Part shown: positions 8,817 through 18,745 of the stretch, piece by piece
How positions within the stretch are numbered: the first letter of the stretch is position 1
Layout: every line of letters begins with the position of its first letter
Source of the DNA: Raoultibacter phocaeensis
GTDB taxonomy: Bacteria > Actinomycetota > Coriobacteriia > Coriobacteriales > Eggerthellaceae
Direction of reading: 5' to 3'
DNA: 64,000 bases
NCBI RefSeq assembly: GCF_901411515.1
Contig: NZ_CABDUX010000001.1
Coordinates: 1,612,001 to 1,676,000, forward strand
Made by a program: the position numbers and the translations under genes
The notes under the pieces: generated by a model
Seen by the model: only the letters and a program-made list of their open reading frames with translations
Told to the model about the DNA's origin: nothing
The model's database searches: none

Positions 8817-9638
8817 ATGGGACCTCATGAGAAGTACGCGGCATGCGTACAAGGGCTCAAATCTTATGCGGCAAACGCGGGTTTCACCGAAGCGGTGATC
8901 GGCTTGTCGGGCGGCATCGATTCGGCAGTTGCCGCAGTCATGGCGGCCGATGCGTTCGGTGCCGAACGCGTTCACGGCGTACTTTTGCCGGGTCCTTACT
9001 CGAGCGACCATTCAGTCGATGACGCGCAGCAGTTGGCCGACAATCTGGGTATCGATGCTCAAACCATCTCGATCCTCGAGCCGTTCGAAGCTTTCGAGCG
9101 GGTGCTCGCCAAGGCGTGCGGCGGCGAGCTTAAGGGTCTTGCCGCCGAAAATACGCAGGCCCGATGCCGCATGGTGTGTTTGATGGCGCTTTCGAACGCG
9201 TACGGGTGGATGCTCGTCAACACCGGTAACAAGAGCGAGGCCATGATGGGCTATTCTACGCTCTACGGCGACACCGCTGGGGCGTTTGCACCGATGGGAG
9301 GCTTGTACAAGACCGACGTGTACGCGGTCGGTCGGTGGCGCAACGAGCAGGCGCTCCGTGCGGGCGAGGTGCCTCCCATACCCGAGAACATTTTCATAAA
9401 GCCGCCGAGTGCCGAGCTCGCGCCCGACCAACAGGACGAGAAAAGCCTGGGCATCGCCTACTCCCAACTCGACAGGATACTCGTCGCTCAAGTGGAGCAG
9501 GGAAAGAGCGTCGAAGAGATCGTGCGTGAGGGCATTGCGGCGCAAGAGACCGTACTCGAGGTGCTTGCAACCGTTGAGCGCTACGCGTTCAAACGCGCGA
9601 TGGAGCCCCCGTTTCCCTCGGATACGTTTTACCGATAA
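8817..9638 (+). CDS. nadE: Ammonia-dependent NAD+ synthase
   Basis: 273 aa. The PP-loop SGGIDSA (residues 31-37) binds ATP; NTGNKSE and GDTAGAFAPMG are further NadE signatures. The glutaminase domain of the long form is absent, so ammonia is the likely nitrogen donor for nicotinic acid adenine dinucleotide amidation. The ATG at 8817 is chosen for the AGGAAGG 9 nt upstream; an upstream in-frame ATG (8781) lacks such a site. Confidence 0.9.
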   Translation: MGPHEKYAACVQGLKSYAANAGFTEAVIGLSGGIDSAVAAVMAADAFGAERVHGVLLPGPYSSDHSVDDAQQLADNLGIDAQTISILEPFEAFERVLAKACGGELKGLAAENTQARCRMVCLMALSNAYGWMLVNTGNKSEAMMGYSTLYGDTAGAFAPMGGLYKTDVYAVGRWRNEQALRAGEVPPIPENIFIKPPSAELAPDQQDEKSLGIAYSQLDRILVAQVEQGKSVEEIVREGIAAQETVLEVLATVERYAFKRAMEPPFPSDTFYR

Positions 9639-9752
9639 GGGCTTGCTGCGGGTCCGGGTTTGAGGCTGCGGAGCTCTTCGGGCGGCCGGGCAATTCGGTT
9701 GAGCAAAGCGCTCGCCTTGCTGCGTATTGCAACGACTTGCAACACGACGTCC

Positions 9753-11270
9753 CTACGAAGCGCTTTCGCTTTCCGTTTGATCGCTTTCGGCGAGCGCGTC
9801 TGCGATCGCTTTGCCTACGAGCATGCCGAATGCGGCGTTCGAAGCAAGTCCGTTCACGCTTTCGGCGGCTGCCGAACCGCAGCAGTACACGTTTTCTGAC
9901 GATGTCTGCGCGCCGGTAAGCTTACCCGTATCGTCGGTCTGCATGCCGCCGAGCGTTTTGTGCCTCACGGGAAACTGCTTGAGGGCGTAGTAGGGCGCTT
10001 CGAGCTGCTTTATATGCGCGGTGCGTCCGAACTCGCCATCCTTTTTCTCGTCAACGGATCGATGGTATGCTTCGAGGGTTTCCGAGAGCGTATCGGCGGG
10101 CACCTTGAGGGCTTCGGCGAGATCGTCGAGTGAATCGAAGGGTCCGATAAGACGCTTTTTCTGCTTGCTCGTAACGGAGGCGATGCTGCGGGACAGCAGC
10201 CCCTCGGAAAGCTGCTTGTCGAATACGATCCACCAGAAGCCGAGTTCTTGCAGGGCGCATGCATTCGCCGAAGCGCCCACTTGGTCTTCGCGTGCGAACC
10301 GCGTGCCGTAGGGCGAAAGCGCAACAGTCGGGCCGAACATGCCCCATGACGAAGCCTCGGGGATATCGCCGATAAGCGAAGCAGCCTGATCGAGGTCTGC
10401 CGTCTTTCCGCCGATTGCCGTGCAGAGACTGATGCCGTCTCCGGTTGCGTATACGGTCAAGCAGCCGATTGTCGCCTGATCGGGGATGTTTGCGCCGACA
10501 AGCTCCTGGTTCGCGCTGTAGCCGCCGGTGGCAATCACGATGCGCTTCGCCTTAACGTCCAAAGTTTTTCCAGTTTGTTCGGCGCAAAAGCGCATGCCCG
10601 CGGGTTTGTTCTGTCCGTCGAGAATAAACGCCGATGCACGCATGCCCAGCTCGAAGGTGACTCCCTTACTCGAAAGCCCGTCCTTGAGGGGAGCCATCAC
10701 GCTTTCCATGTCGCCGATGCCCTTTTTGGGAATGACCACCGAATCGGCTGCGCCTTCGATTGAGTATTCCCGGGGGTCGGCGAATTGGGCGCCGTAGTCG
10801 CGTGCTACGCGGTCAACCCATTCGGTTTGCGCCATGATGAGGTTCTGCTTGAAGCGAAGGTTGTTTGCGTCGCCTTCCTCCTCGAGTTCTGCTTTGCGCT
10901 CTTTCCACGCGTCTTCCGCAGACTTCTCGATGCCTGCCGCTTTTTGGATGCTCGTTCCCGAAACGAAGAAGAGCCCGTTCGCTTCGAAGCTTTCGCCGCC
11001 GATCAAATCGCGCTTGTCGGCTATGAGCACCGAGCGATTCTGCTCAGCGGGATCCATCGCGGCGGAAAGCCCCGCGATGCCGCTGCCGACGATGAGCACG
11101 TCGACCTCTTTCGAAAACGAGATCGGAGGCGTCTGTGCAAGCGCATTCTCGCCGGTTGTTTCGGCGGCGCTCGAAGCGGTGCCGTCTGTTTCGCATCCGA
11201 ACAGGGCGCCGCCTAGGGCAAGCACGGCGGCTGAGGTACCGGCGAGCTTGAAGAATTCGCGGCGTTCCAT
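9753..11270 (-). CDS. Tat-exported FAD-dependent oxidoreductase
   Basis: 505 aa. The signal begins MERREFFKLAG (RR motif) and ends in the lipobox LFGC. A Rossmann fold follows (VDVLIVGSGIAGLSAA), and the C-terminus has the FAD-closing pattern VYCCGSAAAESVNG. It belongs to the fumarate reductase/FAD_binding_2 group and is shorter than the other flavoproteins here. The start is set by the signal peptide and a GAAAGGA site upstream. It is divergent from the sensor kinase at 11523. Substrate unknown. Confidence 0.82.
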   Translation of the reverse strand: MERREFFKLAGTSAAVLALGGALFGCETDGTASSAAETTGENALAQTPPISFSKEVDVLIVGSGIAGLSAAMDPAEQNRSVLIADKRDLIGGESFEANGLFFVSGTSIQKAAGIEKSAEDAWKERKAELEEEGDANNLRFKQNLIMAQTEWVDRVARDYGAQFADPREYSIEGAADSVVIPKKGIGDMESVMAPLKDGLSSKGVTFELGMRASAFILDGQNKPAGMRFCAEQTGKTLDVKAKRIVIATGGYSANQELVGANIPDQATIGCLTVYATGDGISLCTAIGGKTADLDQAASLIGDIPEASSWGMFGPTVALSPYGTRFAREDQVGASANACALQELGFWWIVFDKQLSEGLLSRSIASVTSKQKKRLIGPFDSLDDLAEALKVPADTLSETLEAYHRSVDEKKDGEFGRTAHIKQLEAPYYALKQFPVRHKTLGGMQTDDTGKLTGAQTSSENVYCCGSAAAESVNGLASNAAFGMLVGKAIADALAESDQTESESAS

Positions 11271-11510
11271 GGTGTCTGAGGTCCTTTCGGTAGCGGTGCG
11301 GATGCGTGCGCGTACGGCGCGGCACGAGTGGACACCGAGTATAGGGCCGCAGAGTCGCAATTGTCATCACCCAATACGCTCGGTGCGCAATATCCCCATG
11401 TTCACGCAAGGCCGATCGGCACGGCCTGCGCACGTAACGGTTGGATAACAAGGGCGCAACCGCTCGCAAGATACATCGCGGGGGGTATAGCGCCTCTCGC
11501 TCACGTCACC

Positions 11511-11516
11511 TACTAT
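11511..11516 (+). promoter_or_regulatory. -10-like TACTAT close to the kinase start codon
   Basis: TACTAT lies 6 nt before the ATG at 11523 and no Shine-Dalgarno is visible, so transcription may begin at or near the start codon (leaderless mRNA). No convincing -35 is seen. Tentative. Confidence 0.3.
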
Positions 11517-11522
11517 AGCCTC

Positions 11523-12752
11523 ATGGAAGATTTTCTCATCAATACCAAGAAGATGGGCGCTGCCGATTGGCTGCTCGACGTTGCGATCGCGCTCGGCGCG
11601 TTCGCGTTCGGCTGCGCGCAGCTTCTGTTGACGATGTCTTCGGTCGTGATGCCCGACGAGCTTTTCCGCCAGCTGCTCGGCATACCGAACGTCATGCCGC
11701 AGGTGGGCGCCTACGTTGCCATTGCCCTGACGACGCTGCCGCTCGTCGCCCGCCGCAAATCGCCATGGCTCGTGTTCGTCTTCGTCATGATAGCGTTTTT
11801 GGGAACGCAGAATACGCTGACTGGCTACACGCTCGCCATCCTGGGTCCGATCATCGCGCTGTACACGATTGCGCACGAACGCGACCGCGCGGAAGCGGTA
11901 GTGGCCACCGTGCTTGCGGTGGCGTCGCTTCTGTTCGTAACACTTCCCACGCAAAGCGAGAGCCTGTCCGACCTCATGCGCCTGCAAAACGTCACGTACA
12001 TGGTGGCGGCGGCGCTCGGCGGGTTCGCGGTGCGCACGCATCAAGAGTATGTGGCCGAAACCGAGCAGCGCGCATTCGCTGCCGAGAAGAGCCGCGAGGA
12101 AGAGGCGGCGCGACGTGTCGAGGAGGAGCGTGTGCGCATTGCCCGTGAGATCCACGACATAACGGCCCATTCGCTTTCGGCAGTGAGCATCCAAGCTGCC
12201 GCCGCCGAGCGCATGATCGACCGCGATCCCGAGGCCGCAAAGCAAACGATCGCTACCGTGCGTGCCACCTCCAAGGATGCGCTTGAGGAAATCCGCAGCA
12301 TGATCGGCGTTTTGCGCAGCGGCGATGCGCAGGCTGAAACGGTGCCGACGGTGGGAACCGAGCGCATGGCCGACATCGTATCGTACCTTGAGGATGCCGG
12401 CATCGACGTCGACTACGATGCTACGGGATTCGATCGCGAGCGGGTACCCGCCTACATCGACGTGGCCCTGTTCGGCATCGCGCGCGAAGCGGCCACGAAC
12501 ATCGTTCGGCACGCGGACGCCCATCGCGTATCGATCCGCCTCGCCACCGATGGCGAGATGGCCCGCCTTGCGGTGGAAGACGACGGGCGGGGCCGCACCG
12601 AGGGTGAGAAGACCGATGGGCACGGCATTGAAGGCATGAACGAGCGGGTGAACCTGCTCGACGGAACCATATCTGCACACAACCGCGCCGGCAAAGGGTT
12701 CGCCGTTCGGGTGAGCATACCTTTGGGCGAAGCTGGGAGGAACCATGGCTGA
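11523..12752 (+). CDS. NarL-family sensor histidine kinase (HisKA_3)
   Basis: 409 aa. Several membrane segments fill residues ~15-165, followed by a coiled linker rich in Glu/Arg and the HisKA_3 box REIHDITAHSL with the phospho-acceptor His at about residue 211. The ATPase domain shows REAATNIVRHADA (N box) and EDDGRG (G box). It should phosphorylate the response regulator encoded immediately downstream, whose start overlaps this gene by 8 nt. The start gives the only sensible N-terminus; no ribosome site precedes it. Confidence 0.88.
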   Translation: MEDFLINTKKMGAADWLLDVAIALGAFAFGCAQLLLTMSSVVMPDELFRQLLGIPNVMPQVGAYVAIALTTLPLVARRKSPWLVFVFVMIAFLGTQNTLTGYTLAILGPIIALYTIAHERDRAEAVVATVLAVASLLFVTLPTQSESLSDLMRLQNVTYMVAAALGGFAVRTHQEYVAETEQRAFAAEKSREEEAARRVEEERVRIAREIHDITAHSLSAVSIQAAAAERMIDRDPEAAKQTIATVRATSKDALEEIRSMIGVLRSGDAQAETVPTVGTERMADIVSYLEDAGIDVDYDATGFDRERVPAYIDVALFGIAREAATNIVRHADAHRVSIRLATDGEMARLAVEDDGRGRTEGEKTDGHGIEGMNERVNLLDGTISAHNRAGKGFAVRVSIPLGEAGRNHG

Positions 12753-13533
12753 AGAGCTGATCGGAGGCACGAACCTCTATGATGACAAGTACAGGGAAAT
12801 GCAGGAGCGACTGCGCGAGCGAAGCGAAAAGGCGGTGCGGCTTGCCGATGCGGCGCTGAAGCGAGCCCCTGAACTTACCGTGGTGATCGCCGACGACCAG
12901 GATTTGGTGCGCAACGGCTTCAAGCTCATTCTTTCATCGTTCGAAAACCTCAAAGTGGTGGGGGAGGCGAGCAACGGTCGCGAAGCGGTCGAGCGCGTGC
13001 GCGAGACGAAGCCCGACGTTGTGCTCATGGACATTCGCATGCCCGTCGAAAACGGCATCGAGGCCACTGCCGAAATCACGGCTGACCCCGAGCTTGCCGA
13101 TACGCATGTGCTCATTCTCACCACGTTCGACATCGACGAGTACGTCTACGACGCGCTTTCGGCAGGCGCGAGCGGATTCATGCTCAAGGATTCCGAACCC
13201 GACGACATCGCCGCAGCCATCGAGGTAGTCGCCGAGGGCGATGCGCTCATCCAGCCGTCCATCACCCGTAGGCTCGTCGAGACGTTTGTTGAATCGCGTG
13301 CACGCAGGGCCCATTCGGAAACGTCGCTTTCGGTGCTGACCGAGCGCGAACGCGAGATCCTCGGGCTTGTGGCCCGCGGGCTTACCAACGACGACATTGC
13401 AGGCGACCTCGTGATATCGCCTGCTACGGTGAAGACCCACGTAGCCCGCATTATGTCGAAGCTCGGTGCGCACGATCGCGCTCAGCTTGTAGTGCTCGCC
13501 TACGAAAACGGACTCGTGGTGCCGGGGGCGTGA
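12745..13533 (+). CDS. NarL/FixJ-family response regulator
   Basis: 262 aa. A receiver domain starts at about residue 44 (LTVVIADDQDLVRNGFK), with the phospho-acceptor Asp at residue 96 (VVLMDIRMP) and the conserved Lys in GFMLKDS. A LuxR/GerE helix-turn-helix is at residues ~196-255 (LTEREREILGLVARG ... ATVKTHVARIMSKL). It has an unusual charged N-terminal extension of about 43 residues before the receiver. It overlaps the kinase gene by 8 nt. Possible targets include the divergent flavoprotein at 11270. Confidence 0.9.
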   Translation: MAEELIGGTNLYDDKYREMQERLRERSEKAVRLADAALKRAPELTVVIADDQDLVRNGFKLILSSFENLKVVGEASNGREAVERVRETKPDVVLMDIRMPVENGIEATAEITADPELADTHVLILTTFDIDEYVYDALSAGASGFMLKDSEPDDIAAAIEVVAEGDALIQPSITRRLVETFVESRARRAHSETSLSVLTEREREILGLVARGLTNDDIAGDLVISPATVKTHVARIMSKLGAHDRAQLVVLAYENGLVVPGA

Positions 13534-13621
13534 GGGCTCGCAACCCGTTTCCGTGAACGAGTGACCGCATGTTTGCGGAGTGCTCTTCGTCCGCCGATCG
13601 GAGAACTGTAGAATCCTTGTG

Positions 13622-13648
13622 AAACCTAAGTCAAACACACTTAGGTTT
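13622..13648. repeat. Perfect 9-9-9 dyad AAACCTAAG-N9-CTTAGGTTT
   Basis: Nine-base arms (13622-13630, 13640-13648) flank a 9-nt centre. It lies between the response regulator stop and the groES promoter. It may be a weak AT-rich terminator of the upstream operon (TTTTCTC follows) or a second operator; its geometry equals that of CIRCE 50 bp downstream. Confidence 0.5.
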
Positions 13649-13660
13649 TCTCAATTTCTC

Positions 13661-13688
13661 TTGCATTCGTCTGCGGGGGTGGTAATAT
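13661..13688 (+). promoter_or_regulatory. groESL promoter
   Basis: TTGCAT (13661-13666) and TAATAT (13683-13688) with 16 bp between. It lies just upstream of the CIRCE element, which would cover the transcription start. Confidence 0.6.
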
Positions 13689-13698
13689 ACCGCTTTGT

Positions 13699-13725
13699 TT
13701 AGCACTCGTTACTCAAGAGTGCTAG
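13699..13725. promoter_or_regulatory. CIRCE operator (HrcA binding site)
   Basis: TTAGCACTC at 13699-13707, nine unpaired bases, then GAGTGCTAG at 13717-13725. This matches the CIRCE consensus with a single departure at the last base. HrcA repression of groESL under normal temperature is the known role. Confidence 0.93.
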
Positions 13726-13803
13726 CACTCCGCTCAAACGAGTGGTTAAATAGTGCAACGTGACGTGATTCAGAAAGAGCCGATCGAAAGGAAGGCATAC
13801 ACC

Positions 13804-14091
13804 ATGAATCTTAAACCATTGGGTGACCGTGTGATCATCAAAGCTGACGAGGCTGAGACCACGACGGCGTCTGGTCTGTACATCGCATCCGAGGCTAAGG
13901 AGAAACCCACGACTGGCGTTGTGCTCGCAGTGGGCGATGGCAAGCTCGACAAAGACGGCAAGCATCTGCCGATGCCCGTCAAAGAGGGCGACAAGGTTAT
14001 CTATGGGAAGTTCGGCGGAACCGAGGTTACCGTGGACGGCGAAGACGTTTTGATCCTCCGCGCCGACGACCTGTACGCGGTCTTCGCATAA
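13804..14091 (+). CDS. groES: Co-chaperonin GroES
   Basis: 95 aa. MNLKPLGDRVIIK at the N-terminus and GDKVIYGKFGGTEV near the C-terminus are family signatures, and the length is standard. The ATG at 13804 has GAAAGGA upstream. It forms the heptameric lid of GroEL and is repressed through the CIRCE at 13699-13725. Confidence 0.96.
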   Translation: MNLKPLGDRVIIKADEAETTTASGLYIASEAKEKPTTGVVLAVGDGKLDKDGKHLPMPVKEGDKVIYGKFGGTEVTVDGEDVLILRADDLYAVFA

Positions 14092-14164
14092 GCCTTCGTT
14101 TTCTGTATCCCTGTCAGGCACTTTGCCATTCGAATCGCCGTATGAGGCTTGCGGATGGCGTTAG

Positions 14165-15814
<1,650 letters not shown>

Positions 15815-15840
15815 GCTCGCGCTTCGCAAGAATTCAACAC

Positions 15841-15869
15841 GGGCAGGTGATTCGCACATCCACCTGCCC
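15841..15869 (+). repeat. Hairpin GGGCAGGTG / CACCTGCCC after groEL
   Basis: A perfect 9-bp stem (15841-15849 with 15861-15869) with an 11-nt loop and no T-run. It may protect the groESL transcript 3' end or work in tandem with the terminator just downstream. Confidence 0.5.
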
Positions 15870-15881
15870 GCTTAAACTCGG

Positions 15882-15914
15882 AATCGGGGTGGCCTGTCGG
15901 TCGCCCCGATTTTT
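15882..15914 (+). terminator. Rho-independent terminator of groESL
   Basis: AATCGGGG (15882-15889) pairs with CCCCGATT (15904-15911), and a run of T follows. Confidence 0.85.
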
Positions 15915-15979
15915 GCTGCAAGGGGTTTTCTGCGGATGCCACTCGGATAGGTGCATCGAAAGCTGAGCTCTGGTTGTAC

Positions 15980-16648
15980 CTACTCGGCAAAGTTGGCCAG
16001 AAACGGCGTCTCTTGAGCTACATAGGGTGTGCAGAGGTTAGGGTTGACGATCCATTCGTCGCATGCAGGTTCGAAGAACTTGTCGATATAGCAGAAGTGG
16101 TACGGGGTCGTCATATACTTTCCGAGAAACGATCCGGGTTCGTCGAAATCGCATTCGTATGCGTAGGCCCATGAATCGGAACCCGCCGATTCGGCGATTT
16201 TCGCGAACGTGCAGTTTTTTAGACCCGGTACGTGATCGGTCATGCCGTTCATATTCGCTTCCATCTTTGCAACCATGTCGGGATCGGCATCGTCGAGCAA
16301 GCTGAAGATGAGGACGCGATGGCATTTCGAGACGCTCGTTTCTTGCAGTGTGAGCGTTCCGTCGCCGTAAGCGACGTATTCGAAACCGGCGACGATCGAT
16401 TCGTTTTCGAACAGTCCGTATAGCGTTGCCCATGACTCCGCGGCTTTCGCCTGCTCGAACGCAGCTTGGTCTCTGAAGCCGAGCTCGCAGAAGTAATCGC
16501 CGCCAGGCATGGGCGGTTCGAGCACAGGGGCGGCAAGGTTGACGTCGGTAATTGCACCCGCAGCGCTTTTGACTTCGGCATCGAATGATTCTCTTGCCCC
16601 GCTATCGATCCCCTCGGCAAACGTTGCCATAAAGACTGCGCTAAACAT
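15980..16648 (-). CDS. Cytoplasmic Dabb-like (dimeric alpha-beta barrel) protein
   Basis: 222 aa without a signal peptide. The sequence looks like two ferredoxin-like alpha-beta barrel repeats (residues ~1-95 and ~100-200; for example VLIFSLLDDADPDMVAKMEANM), as in stress-responsive A/B-barrel or antibiotic-monooxygenase-like proteins. No catalytic residue is recognisable. Its start overlaps the stop of the lipoprotein gene upstream by 8 nt, so both are made from one transcript. Confidence 0.55.
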   Translation of the reverse strand: MFSAVFMATFAEGIDSGARESFDAEVKSAAGAITDVNLAAPVLEPPMPGGDYFCELGFRDQAAFEQAKAAESWATLYGLFENESIVAGFEYVAYGDGTLTLQETSVSKCHRVLIFSLLDDADPDMVAKMEANMNGMTDHVPGLKNCTFAKIAESAGSDSWAYAYECDFDEPGSFLGKYMTTPYHFCYIDKFFEPACDEWIVNPNLCTPYVAQETPFLANFAE

Positions 16649-17174
16649 TGTTGAGCACCTCCATATACTCTTCGCTTGCGAAATACGATCGATCTCTCTC
16701 GAGTACCCGCTTCCTTACGGCAGCCCACCATTCGACGTAAGCTGGGTTGTACCGTGTTGCCGATGACATAGCCCAAGCGGCGACAGCGATATCGTCGAGC
16801 GTCCAAACGATCTGTACGATGTTCGAATCGTTTTCAAGCCACAGAGGCGGCGCTATCGTGGCGTTCACGAAGGCCATCCCGCCTCCCTCTGCCATCGGTC
16901 GGTAGGTTTTCAGGTATTCGTCGAGAAACGCCTTTCCGTCGCCTGGTTTGGGCTTGAACGTGTCGACCACGTACACCTTGTTTGCCGATTCGGTTGCGGG
17001 TGGAATCTCTTGTTCTTCGGGAGCTCCGCTTTCGGTTTCTTTTTCGGATACCGGCTCGGGTTTCGCTGTCTCTTGCTGAGTGCAGCCTGCCAGGATACCG
17101 AGCGATGCAACGCTCGCTGTGGCTCCAACCGCCACGAAAGCTCGTCGGGAAATGCCCGAACTCATACCTTGCAT
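16641..17174 (-). CDS. Tat/lipobox-anchored Dabb-like protein
   Basis: 177 aa. The N-terminus has SRRAFVAVG and a lipobox LAGC, then a Glu/Pro-rich linker and a barrel-like domain from about residue 65 (VYVVDTFKPKPGDGKAFLDEYL). The ATG at 17174 has AAAGGGG 6 nt upstream; neighbouring ATGs at 17180 and 17192 are less well spaced. It is co-transcribed with the cytoplasmic paralogue downstream and divergent from the LuxR regulator at 17487. A role in binding a small ligand outside the membrane is only a guess. Confidence 0.55.
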   Translation of the reverse strand: MQGMSSGISRRAFVAVGATASVASLGILAGCTQQETAKPEPVSEKETESGAPEEQEIPPATESANKVYVVDTFKPKPGDGKAFLDEYLKTYRPMAEGGGMAFVNATIAPPLWLENDSNIVQIVWTLDDIAVAAWAMSSATRYNPAYVEWWAAVRKRVLERDRSYFASEEYMEVLNNV

Positions 17175-17408
17175 AACCATCCCCTTTCTCATATGTGCGC
17201 CGATTTTGCTTCCACTGCTTGCCGACGCCTCCTGCCGCGCAGTTTTTCCGTCGAACGGGCTGTCGAAGTCGATGACGTTCGACCAAACCATTCTTGCTTG
17301 ACAAACATGGTCTGCTGCACCTAGGCTAAACAGAGGTTTCTCCCAAAACCTGCAAGCTTGCACAGGGCCCATTCGACAGGGACAACCATACCGGGGGGTA
17401 GTGCGGCA

Positions 17409-17467
17409 GTCTGTCTCACGAAAGTGGCTAACCGGCCTTTTTCTGTCATCCGGAAGGTATGATTTGG
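17409..17467. promoter_or_regulatory. 59-bp upstream element, copy A
   Basis: About 80% identical (47 of 59 by my count) to 20589-20647. On the minus strand it contains CTTCCGGATGACA and CTTTCGTGAGACA 32 bp apart; the spacing is the same in copy B while the sequence between differs. It lies 235 bp upstream of the lipoprotein start (17174) and ends 19 nt before the LuxR start (17487). Confidence 0.6.
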
Positions 17468-17486
17468 CAATGCACGGGAGGGAAGC

Positions 17487-18695
17487 ATGCAAGTAGATTT
17501 GAAGGCGGGCACGCTCGGTAAGCGACAGGTTGCCAAAACCGCGCTGCTCGATGCGGTCATCTGGTTTTGGTTCCATCAGGTTTCGTACGAAAGCCTGTTT
17601 ACCCAAAGCGCTGAAATCATACCCTCATTCGGAATATTCAGCCTGATCGGCACCTTGGCAACGGGTACGGGGATCATGCTGGCACGGTGGGATCGCATAC
17701 CTCTTGCGTTCAGGATCACCGTACCGGTGCTCGCTTCAGCGTCGGCTGCCATGCTCCTTCTGACAAGTCGATTCTCGCTTACCGAAACGGTGTTCGAGGA
17801 TGTCGGGTTGCTGTTTTTCGCGATCGCCTGCTTCGGATGCCAGATTCTCAGGATCGAGAACTTGGCAAAATGCGATGACGTCAAAACGCTGACGGCTGCT
17901 TTGGTGTGTTCGCTGCTCCTCTATTACGTAATCAGTTTTACGGTGCTCGTCCTGCCTCGTGGCGTATACGACCTCTACGTGATGCTCGCGCCCTTCGTGT
18001 TGTTTGTCGGTGCAAACAAGCCTCTCGCAGCGACTGAACGCATCGGCAAGATATCGAAAAAGACGTTCTTGCTTACCCCAAACCTCCTTGTTGTAGTGTT
18101 TGGCGTTGCGGGCGGGTTCGTATTCTCGAGCGGGAGCATCTCTTCTGCAATGGTGCCGGGCGACGTGCTCACCGCTCCATCGCCTTCTTTTCTGCTTATG
18201 TTGCTTCTGTATATGGAGCTCGGGGTGATCGTGTCGTTTGGCCTGCGGTTTAGAAAGGCCATGTATTTCGTCGTCATGAACGTTGCCTGGGCTCTCGGCT
18301 CGATACTCGGTGGGTTCGTGTTCCAGTTGACTCCCGCCGTGCCCGATTCTCTGTCGGTGGTCGTTTCCGTTGCCATCGTCGCAAGTTTCTTTGTGTTTCA
18401 AAACACGTGGCTTAACGGCCCGAAATACGTGGTGGAGTCGAAGACGATTGCCTCAGAGGATCTGGCACGCGCTCGCGGTCTTTCGAATCGCGAGACTGAA
18501 GTGGTGCTGCTTCTGCTGGAGGGAAGGAGCTTGCGCTATATCCAAAGCGAGTTGTACATATCCGAGGGGACTGCGCGCACTCATGTGAAGCGGATCTACG
18601 CGAAGCTCGATGTACACTCGAAGCAGGAATTGATCGATTACTTCAAAAACAACGTCGATGCGATGAGTGCGGGGCCTGCGACAGGAAAAGAATAA
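17487..18695 (+). CDS. Membrane-bound LuxR-type regulator (short form)
   Basis: 402 aa, about 100 residues shorter than the regulators at 1416 or 52073. Roughly ten hydrophobic segments fill residues 15-310. The C-terminal HTH runs from about residue 335 (ARGLSNRETEVVLLLLEGRS ... GTARTHVKRIYAKLDVHSKQELI). The ATG has GGGAGG 5 nt upstream. It is flanked by two minus-strand targets, the Dabb pair and the flavoprotein at 20452, both preceded by the same 59-bp element. Confidence 0.85.
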   Translation: MQVDLKAGTLGKRQVAKTALLDAVIWFWFHQVSYESLFTQSAEIIPSFGIFSLIGTLATGTGIMLARWDRIPLAFRITVPVLASASAAMLLLTSRFSLTETVFEDVGLLFFAIACFGCQILRIENLAKCDDVKTLTAALVCSLLLYYVISFTVLVLPRGVYDLYVMLAPFVLFVGANKPLAATERIGKISKKTFLLTPNLLVVVFGVAGGFVFSSGSISSAMVPGDVLTAPSPSFLLMLLLYMELGVIVSFGLRFRKAMYFVVMNVAWALGSILGGFVFQLTPAVPDSLSVVVSVAIVASFFVFQNTWLNGPKYVVESKTIASEDLARARGLSNRETEVVLLLLEGRSLRYIQSELYISEGTARTHVKRIYAKLDVHSKQELIDYFKNNVDAMSAGPATGKE

Positions 18696-18698
18696 AAA

Positions 18699-18723
18699 GG
18701 CCGACCCCGTTATGGAGTCGGCC
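18699..18723. terminator. Bidirectional terminator between convergent genes
   Basis: GGCCGAC (18699-18705) pairs with GTCGGCC (18717-18723) around an imperfect inner stem. AATAAAAA precedes it, giving a T-run for the minus-strand flavoprotein gene. It separates the LuxR regulator and the flavoprotein. Confidence 0.75.
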
Positions 18724-18745
18724 GGTATCGTTTAGATTGGCGTCG

